From the NCBI GenBank assembly GCA_039804165.1, contig JBDRZZ010000045.1:1-6068 (forward strand): a stretch of DNA of 6,068 bases. The letters are read 5' to 3'. Source of the DNA: a candidate division WOR-3 bacterium. Lineage in GTDB: Bacteria; Hydrothermota; UBA3072. How positions within the stretch are numbered: the stretch's first letter is position 1; each line of letters starts with the position of its first letter. The notes under the pieces were generated by a model. That model did no database searches, had not been told where the DNA came from, and saw nothing but the letters and a program-made list of their open reading frames with translations. A program made the translations under genes and the position numbers. This document shows positions 1-5,296 of the stretch, one piece after another.

Positions 1-109
1 ATAAAACCTTTGTTATCGCAGAAGTCAACGTGGACTTCCCATGATCTACATGTCCAATCGTCCCAACATTTAAATGCGGCTTCGTCCTATCAAACTTGCC
101 CTTCGCCAT
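1..109 (-). CDS. tuf: Elongation factor Tu, N-terminal 36 residues (partial)
   Basis: This is the 5' end of the gene for EF-Tu, the cytoplasmic GTPase that delivers aminoacyl-tRNA to the ribosomal A site. The visible protein begins [20 protein letters not shown] and continues through [16 protein letters not shown]. The P-loop GHVDHGKST is at residues 19-27 and the conserved [14 protein letters not shown] block is typical of bacterial EF-Tu. The start is fixed by a perfect Shine-Dalgarno AGGAGGT (115-121) five bases upstream of ATG. The rest of the gene (normally about 395-400 residues) lies outside the window to the left. It follows four tRNA genes in the order known from the E. coli tufB operon, so it is probably cotranscribed with them. 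I see no strong promoter of its own in the 61 bases between it and the last tRNA. Confidence 0.97.
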   Translation of the reverse strand, partial: MAKGKFDRTKPHLNVGTIGHVDHGKSTLTSAITKVL

Positions 110-114
110 TATAT

Positions 115-121
115 ACCTCCT
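115..121 (-). promoter_or_regulatory. Shine-Dalgarno site of tuf
   Basis: AGGAGGT on the minus strand, five bases before the tuf ATG. It is the strongest ribosome binding site in the window, as expected for EF-Tu, and it fixes the start codon. Confidence 0.9.
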
Positions 122-170
122 TAATATTTTATTTTTACCTTAAAATTAATTTCTCTCCCAATTCTCTTTT

Positions 171-243
<73 letters not shown>

Positions 244-247
244 ACAA

Positions 248-320
248 AGCGGGAGACGGGATTCGAACCCGCGACAAACGGCTTGGAAGGCCGTTACTCT
301 ACCAGCTGAGCTACTCCCGC
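248..320 (-). tRNA. tRNA-Gly(TCC)
   Basis: A 73-nt cloverleaf. The acceptor GCGGGAG pairs perfectly with CTCCCGC, the anticodon stem ACGGC/GCCGT encloses loop CTTCCAA with anticodon TCC at 287-285, and the T arm is CGGG-TTCGAAT-CCCG. The discriminator is T, as usual for glycine tRNAs. No CCA is encoded. It lies four bases upstream of tRNA-Thr(GGT) and corresponds in position to glyT of the tufB operon. Confidence 0.97.
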
Positions 321-325
321 TTTTT

Positions 326-408
326 TGGGGAGGGGCGGATTCGAACCACCGAAGGCTTATGCCAACGGATTTACAGTCCGTCCCCTTTGGCCGCTCGGGA
401 ACCTCCCC
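326..408 (-). tRNA. tRNA-Tyr(GTA)
   Basis: An 83-nt class II tRNA. The acceptor GGGGAGG pairs with CCTCCCC, the anticodon stem ACGGA/TCCGT encloses loop CTGTAAA with anticodon GTA at 374-372, and the long variable arm contains the small hairpin GGC-ATAA-GCC, as expected for bacterial tRNA-Tyr. The T arm is GGTGG-TTCGAAT-CCGCC and the discriminator is A. No CCA is encoded. It is five bases upstream of tRNA-Gly and matches tyrU in the tufB operon order. Confidence 0.97.
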
Positions 409-428
409 ATTAATTCCTTTCACTTTTT

Positions 429-500
429 AGCTGGTGGAGGGAATCGAACCCCCGACAGGCTGATTACAAATCAGCTACTCTACCTCTGAGTTACACCAGC
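429..500 (-). tRNA. tRNA-Thr(TGT)
   Basis: A 72-nt cloverleaf. The acceptor GCTGGTG pairs with CACCAGC, the anticodon stem GCTGA/TCAGC encloses loop TTTGTAA with anticodon TGT at 468-466, and the T arm is GGGGG-TTCGATT-CCCTC with one G-T pair. The D loop is one base shorter than in the other threonine tRNA. The discriminator is T and no CCA is encoded. It occupies the thrU position of the tufB operon. Confidence 0.97.
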
Positions 501-519
501 ATAAAAACAAAGAACAATA

Positions 520-543
520 CCTCTCTTTTACCCTTATGAGAGG
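520..543 (-). other. Possible hairpin between tRNA-Ala(CGC) and tRNA-Thr(TGT)
   Basis: On the minus strand CCTCTC and GAGAGG form a six-pair stem with a 12-base loop, followed within a few bases by a T-rich run (TTGTTCTTTGTTTTTAT). It could be a partial terminator, an RNA-processing site in the 76-base gap between the two tRNAs, or chance. The long loop and interrupted T run argue against an efficient terminator. Confidence 0.25.
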
Positions 544-576
544 ATTTTCTTTATCCTTCAAATCTTACTCTTCCTT

Positions 577-649
577 TGGAGCAGAGCGGATTCGAACCGC
601 CGACCTCCTCCTTGCGAAAGAGGCGCTCTTCCAATTGAGCTACTGCCCG
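577..649 (-). tRNA. tRNA-Ala(CGC)
   Basis: A 73-nt cloverleaf. The anticodon stem CCTCT/GGAGG encloses loop TTCGCAA with anticodon CGC at 616-614. The D stem is GCTC/GAGC and the T arm GGCGG-TTCGAAT-CCGCT. The alanine identity pair G3-U70 and discriminator A73 are both present, which supports the call. The first acceptor pair is a C1-C72 mismatch: the arms are CGGGCAG and CTGCTCC, where other alanine tRNAs have G1. No CCA is encoded. It is the first gene of the tRNA-tuf operon and is not part of the E. coli arrangement. The promoter just upstream predicts a transcript start at or within a few bases of the mature 5' end. Confidence 0.9.
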
Positions 650-655
650 AATGTT

Positions 656-683
656 AATATAATGCAATATTTCTTATTGTCAA
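656..683 (-). promoter_or_regulatory. Sigma-70-type promoter of the tRNA-tuf operon
   Basis: On the minus strand there is a consensus -35 box TTGACA (683-678), a 16-bp spacer and a -10 box TATATT (661-656). Upstream of the -35 box lies an A/T-run tract (about 690-715) that could act as an UP element, as is common for stable-RNA promoters. Standard spacing puts the transcript start around 649-652, at or almost at the first base of tRNA-Ala(CGC). Confidence 0.85.
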
Positions 684-733
684 CCCCCTTTTTTCAAAAA
701 ATTTTTATAAAAATATAGAGTTTCCAATCCTAA

Positions 734-744
734 ATGGTTTACAC
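734..744 (+). repeat. Left arm of an 11-bp inverted repeat
   Basis: ATGGTTTACAC, an exact inverted copy of GTGTAAACCAT at 1046-1056. It lies at the left end of the non-coding stretch between the two divergent tRNA promoters. It could be the end of a small inserted element or remnant. No clear target-site duplication flanks it. Confidence 0.6.
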
Positions 745-1045
745 ATCCAATTTATATTAAAGTCATTTTTCATCATTTTCTTAAGGGCCGACTCCGTGGA
801 AGAGACAAATCCACCTTTATCTCCAGAAGTTTATCACTATCAAGAACAAACCGAGGTTCGGAACTCTTATCCTTCCTTTTTAAGTTCTTTCTCACTCTAT
901 TTTTCTCACTCTATTAAAGAAAAACAGGTATCTGTTGATTTCACAAAAAATGCTCTTTTCCTTTATTATTCCTTTCTCGTTTTACATAAGCCATCTTTAC
1001 GAAAATATTTCGCTCGGCTCTCTTTAATTTTCACACTTCTCTAAA
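745..1045. other. Non-coding interval between inverted repeats; possible element remnant
   Basis: About 300 bases lie between the 11-bp inverted repeats. An open frame runs through it on the plus strand (GTG at 796 to a stop at 1042-1044), but the translation is low-complexity and rich in S, F, L and Y. It has no recognisable motif and no Shine-Dalgarno, so I do not call it a gene. I also could not find a transposase fragment on either strand by eye. The region holds a short tandem repeat (888-915). It may be a non-autonomous element, a decayed insertion sequence or ordinary intergenic DNA. Confidence 0.4.
888..915 (+). repeat. Two perfect tandem copies of a 14-bp unit
   Basis: TTTCTCACTCTATT occurs twice in a row (888-901 and 902-915) without a mismatch. 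It lies inside the interval bounded by the 11-bp inverted repeats. It is probably a local slippage duplication. Its function is unknown. Confidence 0.85.
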
Positions 1046-1056
1046 GTGTAAACCAT
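1046..1056 (-). repeat. Right arm of the 11-bp inverted repeat
   Basis: GTGTAAACCAT, the exact reverse complement of the repeat at 734-744. Together they bound 323 bp. The sequence just inside the two arms differs, so the symmetry stops sharply at 11 bp, as terminal inverted repeats of small elements can do. Confidence 0.6.
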
Positions 1057-1093
1057 CTCCTTTTAAATTTAACAATTATAAAAATAATCACTC

Positions 1094-1121
1094 TTGACAT
1101 TTCCGAAAGAGCTTGTATATT
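1094..1121 (+). promoter_or_regulatory. Sigma-70-type promoter of the tRNA-Ile/tRNA-Ala unit
   Basis: TTGACA (1094-1099), a 16-bp spacer and TATATT (1116-1121), preceded by an A+T-rich tract (1061-1090) resembling an UP element. The hexamers and spacer length are identical to those of the divergent tRNA-tuf promoter. The predicted start is near A1128, which leaves a leader of about seven bases before tRNA-Ile. Confidence 0.85.
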
Positions 1122-1134
1122 TTTAGAAAATAAA

Positions 1135-1208
1135 GGGCCTATAGCTCAGTCGGTTAGAGCGTTCGCCTGATAAGCGAAAGGTGAGTGGTTCGAATCCACT
1201 TAGGCCCA
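1135..1208 (+). tRNA. tRNA-Ile(GAT)
   Basis: A 74-nt cloverleaf. The acceptor GGGCCTA pairs with TAGGCCC, the D stem is GCTC/GAGC, the anticodon stem TTCGC/GCGAA encloses loop CTGATAA with anticodon GAT at 1169-1171, and the T arm is AGTGG-TTCGAAT-CCACT. The discriminator is A. No CCA is encoded: TTTT follows and separates it from tRNA-Ala(TGC). In most bacteria this species sits with tRNA-Ala(TGC) in the 16S-23S rRNA spacer. Here no rRNA is adjacent. Confidence 0.97.
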
Positions 1209-1212
1209 TTTT

Positions 1213-1285
1213 GGGGGTGTAGCTCAACTGGTAGAGCACCTGCCTTGCACGCAGGAGGTCAGCGGTTCGAGCCCGCTCACCTCCA
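1213..1285 (+). tRNA. tRNA-Ala(TGC)
   Basis: A 73-nt cloverleaf. The acceptor GGGGGTG pairs with CACCTCC and contains the alanine identity pair G3-U70. The anticodon stem CCTGC/GCAGG encloses loop CTTGCAC with anticodon TGC at 1246-1248. The T arm is AGCGG-TTCGAGC-CCGCT and the discriminator is A73. No CCA is encoded. It lies four bases after tRNA-Ile(GAT) and 17 bases before the start codon of the following membrane-protein gene. Confidence 0.97.
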
Positions 1286-1302
1286 TAATTAATTATAATT
1301 TT

Positions 1303-1773
1303 ATGGATCCTATTATAAAAATTGTAATTCTTTCTCTTCTCCCTATATCTGAGCTAAGAGGGAGTATTCCATTAGGACTCTCTTCTGGAATTCCAATTTA
1401 TGTTGTCTTTCCCATAAGTGTTGCTTCCAACATTCTTGTTTTCCCAATCTTCTATTTATTTCTCTCTTCCATTCACAATTTGTTAATGAAAATAAATTTA
1501 TATAGAAAAACATTCAATTTCTTCCTTGAAAGAACAAGAAAAAACCTTAGCCCAAAAATAGAGAAATACGGATATATTGGATTAACTCTCTTTGTAGCCA
1601 TTCCCTTACCTGTTACGGGTGCATACACTGGAACTCTTGGTGCGTGGTTTTTTAAAATGCAAAAAAGAAAATCTTTTCTTTCAATAATTGTAGGAGTGTT
1701 TATCGCAGGAATAATTGTAAGTCTGGTTTCAATCTTTGGAATTCAAATGTTTGATATTTTTATCAAAAAATAA
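1303..1773 (+). CDS. Small integral membrane protein, PF06695/COG2426 type ('small multidrug export protein')
   Basis: A 156-residue membrane protein resembling the PF06695 (Sm_multidrug_ex, COG2426) family. Family hallmarks are visible: the N-terminal block PISELRGSIPLG at residues 14-25, and the second conserved block with KYGYIGL (88-94) and IPLPVTGAYTG (100-110), followed by W115. Hydrophobic segments lie at about 4-14, 28-58, 88-117 and 124-148, with a basic stretch (63-88) between them. The length is usual for the family. Despite the family name, a transport function is not well established. The ATG is 17 bases after tRNA-Ala(TGC), with no Shine-Dalgarno in between. A TATAAT at 1294-1299 has no -35 partner, so cotranscription with the tRNAs is more likely than a separate promoter. 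It is convergent with the next gene, with three bases between the stop codons. Confidence 0.85.
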   Translation: MDPIIKIVILSLLPISELRGSIPLGLSSGIPIYVVFPISVASNILVFPIFYLFLSSIHNLLMKINLYRKTFNFFLERTRKNLSPKIEKYGYIGLTLFVAIPLPVTGAYTGTLGAWFFKMQKRKSFLSIIVGVFIAGIIVSLVSIFGIQMFDIFIKK

Positions 1774-1776
1774 ATT

Positions 1777-4119
1777 CTACTCAACTTGGAGGCCTGCGTT
1801 TATAGAGAGTTCGAGAGTTTTATAATCTGGATTAGAAGAAACTTCATATTTCCCATTTCCATCAAAGAAAATTGGCCCTCTTTTAAAATAGAGAAGAAGA
1901 CCTCCGTTCTTTTTTGTAAAAGAAGCTCCAGAATAAGCTTCCTCATAACCAAAAAATATTCTTCCATTTATTCCATCTTTCGGAATAAAACTAACTCCTG
2001 TCTCAAAACCGATTACCTCATATGACACTTCTCCACTTCTGTATATAAAAGGCTCAAGACCTTCTTTATGAGCCAAAAACATTTCCTGGTAAAAATTCAA
2101 AAGTTCCTTTACTCTCTCCTCTCCTCTTAAGGTAATTCTATTCTCGGTTGTTGCTGTGGGAAGCGAATCAGGAATTCGAAGTTCATATATTCTATTCTCG
2201 TATTTAACTACAGCCTTCCCTTTATCTCTCAATAAATATGTGGTGTTTAAACCAAGAACTCTATCTCTTCTTGTCCTATATTGAATTAGAGTATCCCCAA
2301 CAGAGTCTTCTCGTGTTGGTCGTAAAATTCTATAAAGACCATCTCCATCTAAATTCGAATATTCCCCTCCAAAAGAAAGAGAAGAAAGAGGACCCCACAT
2401 TATATTTACTCTCTCTCTTTCTTCTTTATTGTCCTGTGTTTTCACGTCATCGTAATTCAAAGAATAACTTTTTCTCCATTCTTTTAACCCAGTAATGCTG
2501 AAAGCTCTATTATAAATCCTTGAACTTACACTATGAATCTCCGAATTTTGGAATACTGTCCCTCTTATAAGACTTTTCGATTTTGAAAAACTCGGGTTAT
2601 AAGAAAAAGAAAACCACTTAAGTGGATAGGTATCGAACCTAAAAGAACCGGTGGTTCTCTCCCCAGGTTCATCTTCTTTCCCAGGATTTCTTCTTACCGA
2701 TTGAATCGTGTATTGACCGCTTGAACGAAATAAAGAAAGAGAAGAAAAATTGTAATTGGACTGAAGAACCGTAATGGGCGAGTAGAGGTCTGATCTCTTT
2801 ATTTCTGCCGAACTTGAGACACTTATCCCCCTTTTTGGAGTCCACCAGATCTTTCCTTCGCTATCCGTCTCTTCAAAATCTCCTTTTCCATAAGAACTTG
2901 TTATGTTTATACCATATAAGCCCCTACTATAATCAATACCTCCACCAATTTTATAAATACGAAGTGAATCTCTCCTCTCGAACTCTGTATTGCCACTAAA
3001 GTTAACCCCTCCAATTTTTTGTTTTGCGAGTAAACAATGAGAAGAATAGTGATTGAATCCTTCATATCTCTTGTAATTATACTGAAAATTATACAAATTC
3101 ACCTGAAACATTCTATCATTCTCTTCGTTTCTCTCCCTGTAAGAGGAAGTTATCTTTAGTTGGGAAATAGGAGTTATGGCACCATTTACCTCGATTTCTT
3201 CTCCAGGCTCAAGACCTTTTCCAATTACGTTGAACTCTTCCCCTGTTGCACTATAAATCCCCTCAAGTTCAAAAATCCCATTTTTCATTCCTCCATCCAC
3301 TCTTAAACCTTTATTTCCTCCTCCATCATCCGCTCCTTCAACCTTCAGATTCAAGTCTTCTGTTCCGAGACGACTTTGAAGTGAATAACCTCCTGTATTA
3401 ACTCCACTTCCTCCAATAGATAAAAAACTGAACGGTTTTAAAGTGATTTCTCCTCCAGAAATGGATTTCCCTTCCTCTTTCTCATATTCATACTCAACTT
3501 CCATCACTTCCTCATGGGACAAAATTCTATTTAATAGAGTTATCCTCCCAAGAGTATAGTCCATCCTGTAATCAGTTCCCCTTTCGAGTTTCTTTAAAGC
3601 AAGACCAATTCCTATTTTCACGATTTCTGTGTTTACAAGAACTGGAGAATTAGCAAGCTGGAAAGGGCCAGAAGTCCCATCCCCTTTAATTTTCTCCCGG
3701 ATGGAAGTCCCTCTTGGCAGAGAATAAAAACCTTCCCCGTCTACTTTCGAAGATTTTAAGCCCAATTTTACACCTCTTATAGATTTATTTTGAATCAAAA
3801 GTCCACCAAGAGATACTGGAATATCTCCCATAGAGCCTTCAATATGTTCACCTTTAAGAGAAAAGAAAGCTGTATTTTCTTCCTCTCTTCTACCCTGATA
3901 GGCTTCCCCTTCAAGTAACAAACTTTTTATTTTCCCATCAACATTTAATTGTAGAACATTATTTCTTAAAGTAAAAGGATAAAACTCAGGGGGTGTGGAA
4001 CCAGAAAGTAAATACTTTCCCTGGTAAAAGAAAGTGTTTCTACCCGTGACATTGATATACGTCGTATCACCTAAATTTATTGTATCGCTCTCAAAAATTA
4101 AAAACAACAAAAAAACCAT
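1777..4119 (-). CDS. Probable outer-membrane or surface beta-rich protein, 780 residues
   Basis: I cannot assign a named family with confidence. The protein has a very short hydrophobic N-terminus (MVFLLFLIF) and then almost entirely beta-strand-like sequence with alternating polar and hydrophobic residues, many Y/F/S/G/R/E and few cysteines. This fits an outer-membrane barrel or beta-rich surface protein. Residues 146-213 hold a block of the pattern GDGTSGPF, then NTEIVKI, LERGTDYRMDYTLGRITLLN (178-197) and VEYEYE. From memory, similar 'G-x-DYxxDYxxGxI' blocks occur in large outer-membrane proteins of Bacteroidota-related phyla, including SprA-like proteins; this was not checked. An in-frame TAA two codons upstream (4123-4125) fixes the ATG, and AAAAGGGA lies about nine bases before it. 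The gene follows the beta-propeller gene by 25 bases and is probably in the same operon. It ends LSINAGLQVE without a terminal aromatic residue. Confidence 0.75.
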   Translation of the reverse strand: MVFLLFLIFESDTINLGDTTYINVTGRNTFFYQGKYLLSGSTPPEFYPFTLRNNVLQLNVDGKIKSLLLEGEAYQGRREEENTAFFSLKGEHIEGSMGDIPVSLGGLLIQNKSIRGVKLGLKSSKVDGEGFYSLPRGTSIREKIKGDGTSGPFQLANSPVLVNTEIVKIGIGLALKKLERGTDYRMDYTLGRITLLNRILSHEEVMEVEYEYEKEEGKSISGGEITLKPFSFLSIGGSGVNTGGYSLQSRLGTEDLNLKVEGADDGGGNKGLRVDGGMKNGIFELEGIYSATGEEFNVIGKGLEPGEEIEVNGAITPISQLKITSSYRERNEENDRMFQVNLYNFQYNYKRYEGFNHYSSHCLLAKQKIGGVNFSGNTEFERRDSLRIYKIGGGIDYSRGLYGINITSSYGKGDFEETDSEGKIWWTPKRGISVSSSAEIKRSDLYSPITVLQSNYNFSSLSLFRSSGQYTIQSVRRNPGKEDEPGERTTGSFRFDTYPLKWFSFSYNPSFSKSKSLIRGTVFQNSEIHSVSSRIYNRAFSITGLKEWRKSYSLNYDDVKTQDNKEERERVNIMWGPLSSLSFGGEYSNLDGDGLYRILRPTREDSVGDTLIQYRTRRDRVLGLNTTYLLRDKGKAVVKYENRIYELRIPDSLPTATTENRITLRGEERVKELLNFYQEMFLAHKEGLEPFIYRSGEVSYEVIGFETGVSFIPKDGINGRIFFGYEEAYSGASFTKKNGGLLLYFKRGPIFFDGNGKYEVSSNPDYKTLELSINAGLQVE

Positions 4120-4144
4120 TAATTAAATCCCTTTTCCACCTTTC

Positions 4145-4912
4145 CTATTTACCCTCATAACTATACCCTATATTATATTTCCTCAAGATGCCATTTTCAA
4201 AAATAACCAATCTCTTACCCTCTGTTGCCGAAAATTCCCCTTTAAAACACCCAATCTTCTTGAAACTCTGGTCAAAAAGAATTGTTGTGCTATCAGTTAA
4301 GATACTTATGTATTTATCCACAGAAATTGATTTTCCGTTCTTTAGATTCACTGCCTGGATAAAATCCCCAATCTCGGAAAAAATAGAAACCCTATCCCTC
4401 TCAAGAACATAGACTCTCCCTCCTATTACATCTATATCCAGAGGAGAATTGATAAAACCTTCCCCTTTACCAAAATGTCCAAATGAATAAGAAAGAGAAC
4501 TTTCTCCATAAACATCAATTTGAGATTTTAAAGGATCTAAGATAAATACTTTTTCACCAGAAATCGCAATCGAGGTTGGTTCTTCAGTTTCAATTTCCCT
4601 TGAAAATAGAAAATTCCCATTACGGTCAAAAACTTTTATATTTTTTGAGCCTCGGTCAAGAACAAAAACTCTTCCATTTTCAATATCAATAGAAACAGGC
4701 CCTGTAAGCTCCCCCTCTTCCATTCCAAAATTCCCAAACTTAATAATCCCATTCCCTTCTCTAAGAATTTTATCCTTCAAAAGAAAATAAGTATAATTCC
4801 CGAATGTTTTTATCTTGAGAACCTCCTCCGAAGAAACTGGAACTTTCACCTCTTCGGTCAGTTCAACCTTAAAAGGTTCTACAATTAAGAAAAGAAGAAT
4901 GATAGAAATCAT
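4145..4912 (-). CDS. NHL-type beta-propeller protein, exported
   Basis: A 255-residue protein starting with a short hydrophobic segment (MISIILLFLIV), probably a signal peptide or lipid-facing anchor, followed by beta-propeller repeats. The clearest NHL-like repeat is at about residues 76-114 (GELTGPVSIDIENGRVFVLD, then RGSKNIKVFDRNGNFLFS). Further blades include a stretch with VFILDPLKSQIDVYG, the repeat GEGFINSPLDIDVIGGRVYVLE with DRVSIFSEIGDFI, and degenerate ones after it. About 5-6 blades fit the length. Such propellers usually act as binding or scaffold domains, and no catalytic site is visible. The ATG lies five bases after the stop of the four-helix-bundle gene. The only G-rich tract upstream is the GC-rich repeat, so no regular Shine-Dalgarno is present and translation may depend on coupling. 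It is followed by the 780-residue gene after 25 bases. Confidence 0.8.
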   Translation of the reverse strand: MISIILLFLIVEPFKVELTEEVKVPVSSEEVLKIKTFGNYTYFLLKDKILREGNGIIKFGNFGMEEGELTGPVSIDIENGRVFVLDRGSKNIKVFDRNGNFLFSREIETEEPTSIAISGEKVFILDPLKSQIDVYGESSLSYSFGHFGKGEGFINSPLDIDVIGGRVYVLERDRVSIFSEIGDFIQAVNLKNGKSISVDKYISILTDSTTILFDQSFKKIGCFKGEFSATEGKRLVIFENGILRKYNIGYSYEGK

Positions 4913-4917
4913 AATAA

Positions 4918-5289
4918 TTACACTATCCGCCCCCCGCTTTCCGCAACCCGCGAAAAAAGTTTTGAAAGCATCATTTTTATTCGTTCATATTCACTTTCAA
5001 TTCTTTCATAATCTTTATTATCAATGTATCCAAGGTCCTTTGAAAGTAATAATTGATATCTAACTTCTTCACAGGAATCAAGAGCTATGCTTACAAACCG
5101 AGCAAAATCTTTTTCACCCTTTCTCCCTCCACCTTCTCCAAGATTCATTGGTATTGAATATGTCGACCTTCTCAATTGACTTACAAGCCCACATATCTCT
5201 TCTTTCGGGAAACTTTTTGTTAATTTGTATATCTCCAGTGTCATCTTATGAGAGACATTAAATACATCATATTCTCTTACATTTCTCAT
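4918..5289 (-). CDS. Four-helix-bundle protein, 23S rRNA intervening-sequence (IVS/S23) type
   Basis: A 123-residue helical protein with the hallmarks of the four-helix-bundle family (TIGR02436/PF05635). These are Y7-F10 and the helix HKMTLEIYKLTKSFP (14-28), then GL (34-35), SQLRRS (37-42), SIP-x-N-x-x-EG (45-53), the second half EEVRYQLLLSKDLGYI (74-89) and a long C-terminal helix to F112. The family is known from ORFs inside 23S rRNA intervening sequences and as free-standing genes. Its molecular role is unclear; relatives such as the DGR accessory protein Avd bind nucleic acid. The start is supported by AAAGGAG six bases upstream. Residues 113-121 (SRVAESGGR) are encoded by the GC-rich inverted repeat and look like an acquired tail. 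It is inserted between the PorV-like and propeller genes. Confidence 0.92.
   Translation of the reverse strand: MRNVREYDVFNVSHKMTLEIYKLTKSFPKEEICGLVSQLRRSTYSIPMNLGEGGGRKGEKDFARFVSIALDSCEEVRYQLLLSKDLGYIDNKDYERIESEYERIKMMLSKLFSRVAESGGRIV
4927..4951 (+). repeat. Inner inverted repeat of the four-helix-bundle cassette, (CCGCNNN)4
   Basis: Four CCGC tetramers begin at 4927, 4934, 4941 and 4948, exactly 7 bp apart. Aligned with the reverse complement of the repeat at 5305-5329, every tetramer falls in register and some spacer bases (TT, A) also match. The repeat overlaps the 3' end of the four-helix-bundle gene. It is much more GC-rich than its surroundings. Confidence 0.85.
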
Positions 5290-5296
5290 TTTTACT

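Noticed and set aside
520-543. Strong intrinsic terminator after tRNA-Ala(CGC)
   Set aside because: Only six pairs with a 12-base loop and a broken T run; kept only as a weak hairpin.
796-1044. Open frame of 82 codons (GTG start) in the divergent intergenic region
   Set aside because: No Shine-Dalgarno and no recognisable motif; the composition looks like translated A+T/pyrimidine-rich DNA, and part of it is a tandem repeat.
726-1066. Target-site duplication around the 11-bp inverted repeats
   Set aside because: The flanks share only a short TCCT at unequal distances, with no exact adjacent duplication.
1786-2999. Plus-strand open frames inside the 780-residue gene (and likewise at 4188-4412, 4815-5063 and 5418-5654)
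   Set aside because: They are antisense shadows of long minus-strand genes with coherent protein sequence and lack start signals.
4918-5289. Avd accessory protein of a diversity-generating retroelement
   Set aside because: The fold family is related, but no reverse transcriptase or template/variable repeat pair is visible in the window, and the motif pattern fits the free-standing IVS-type proteins.
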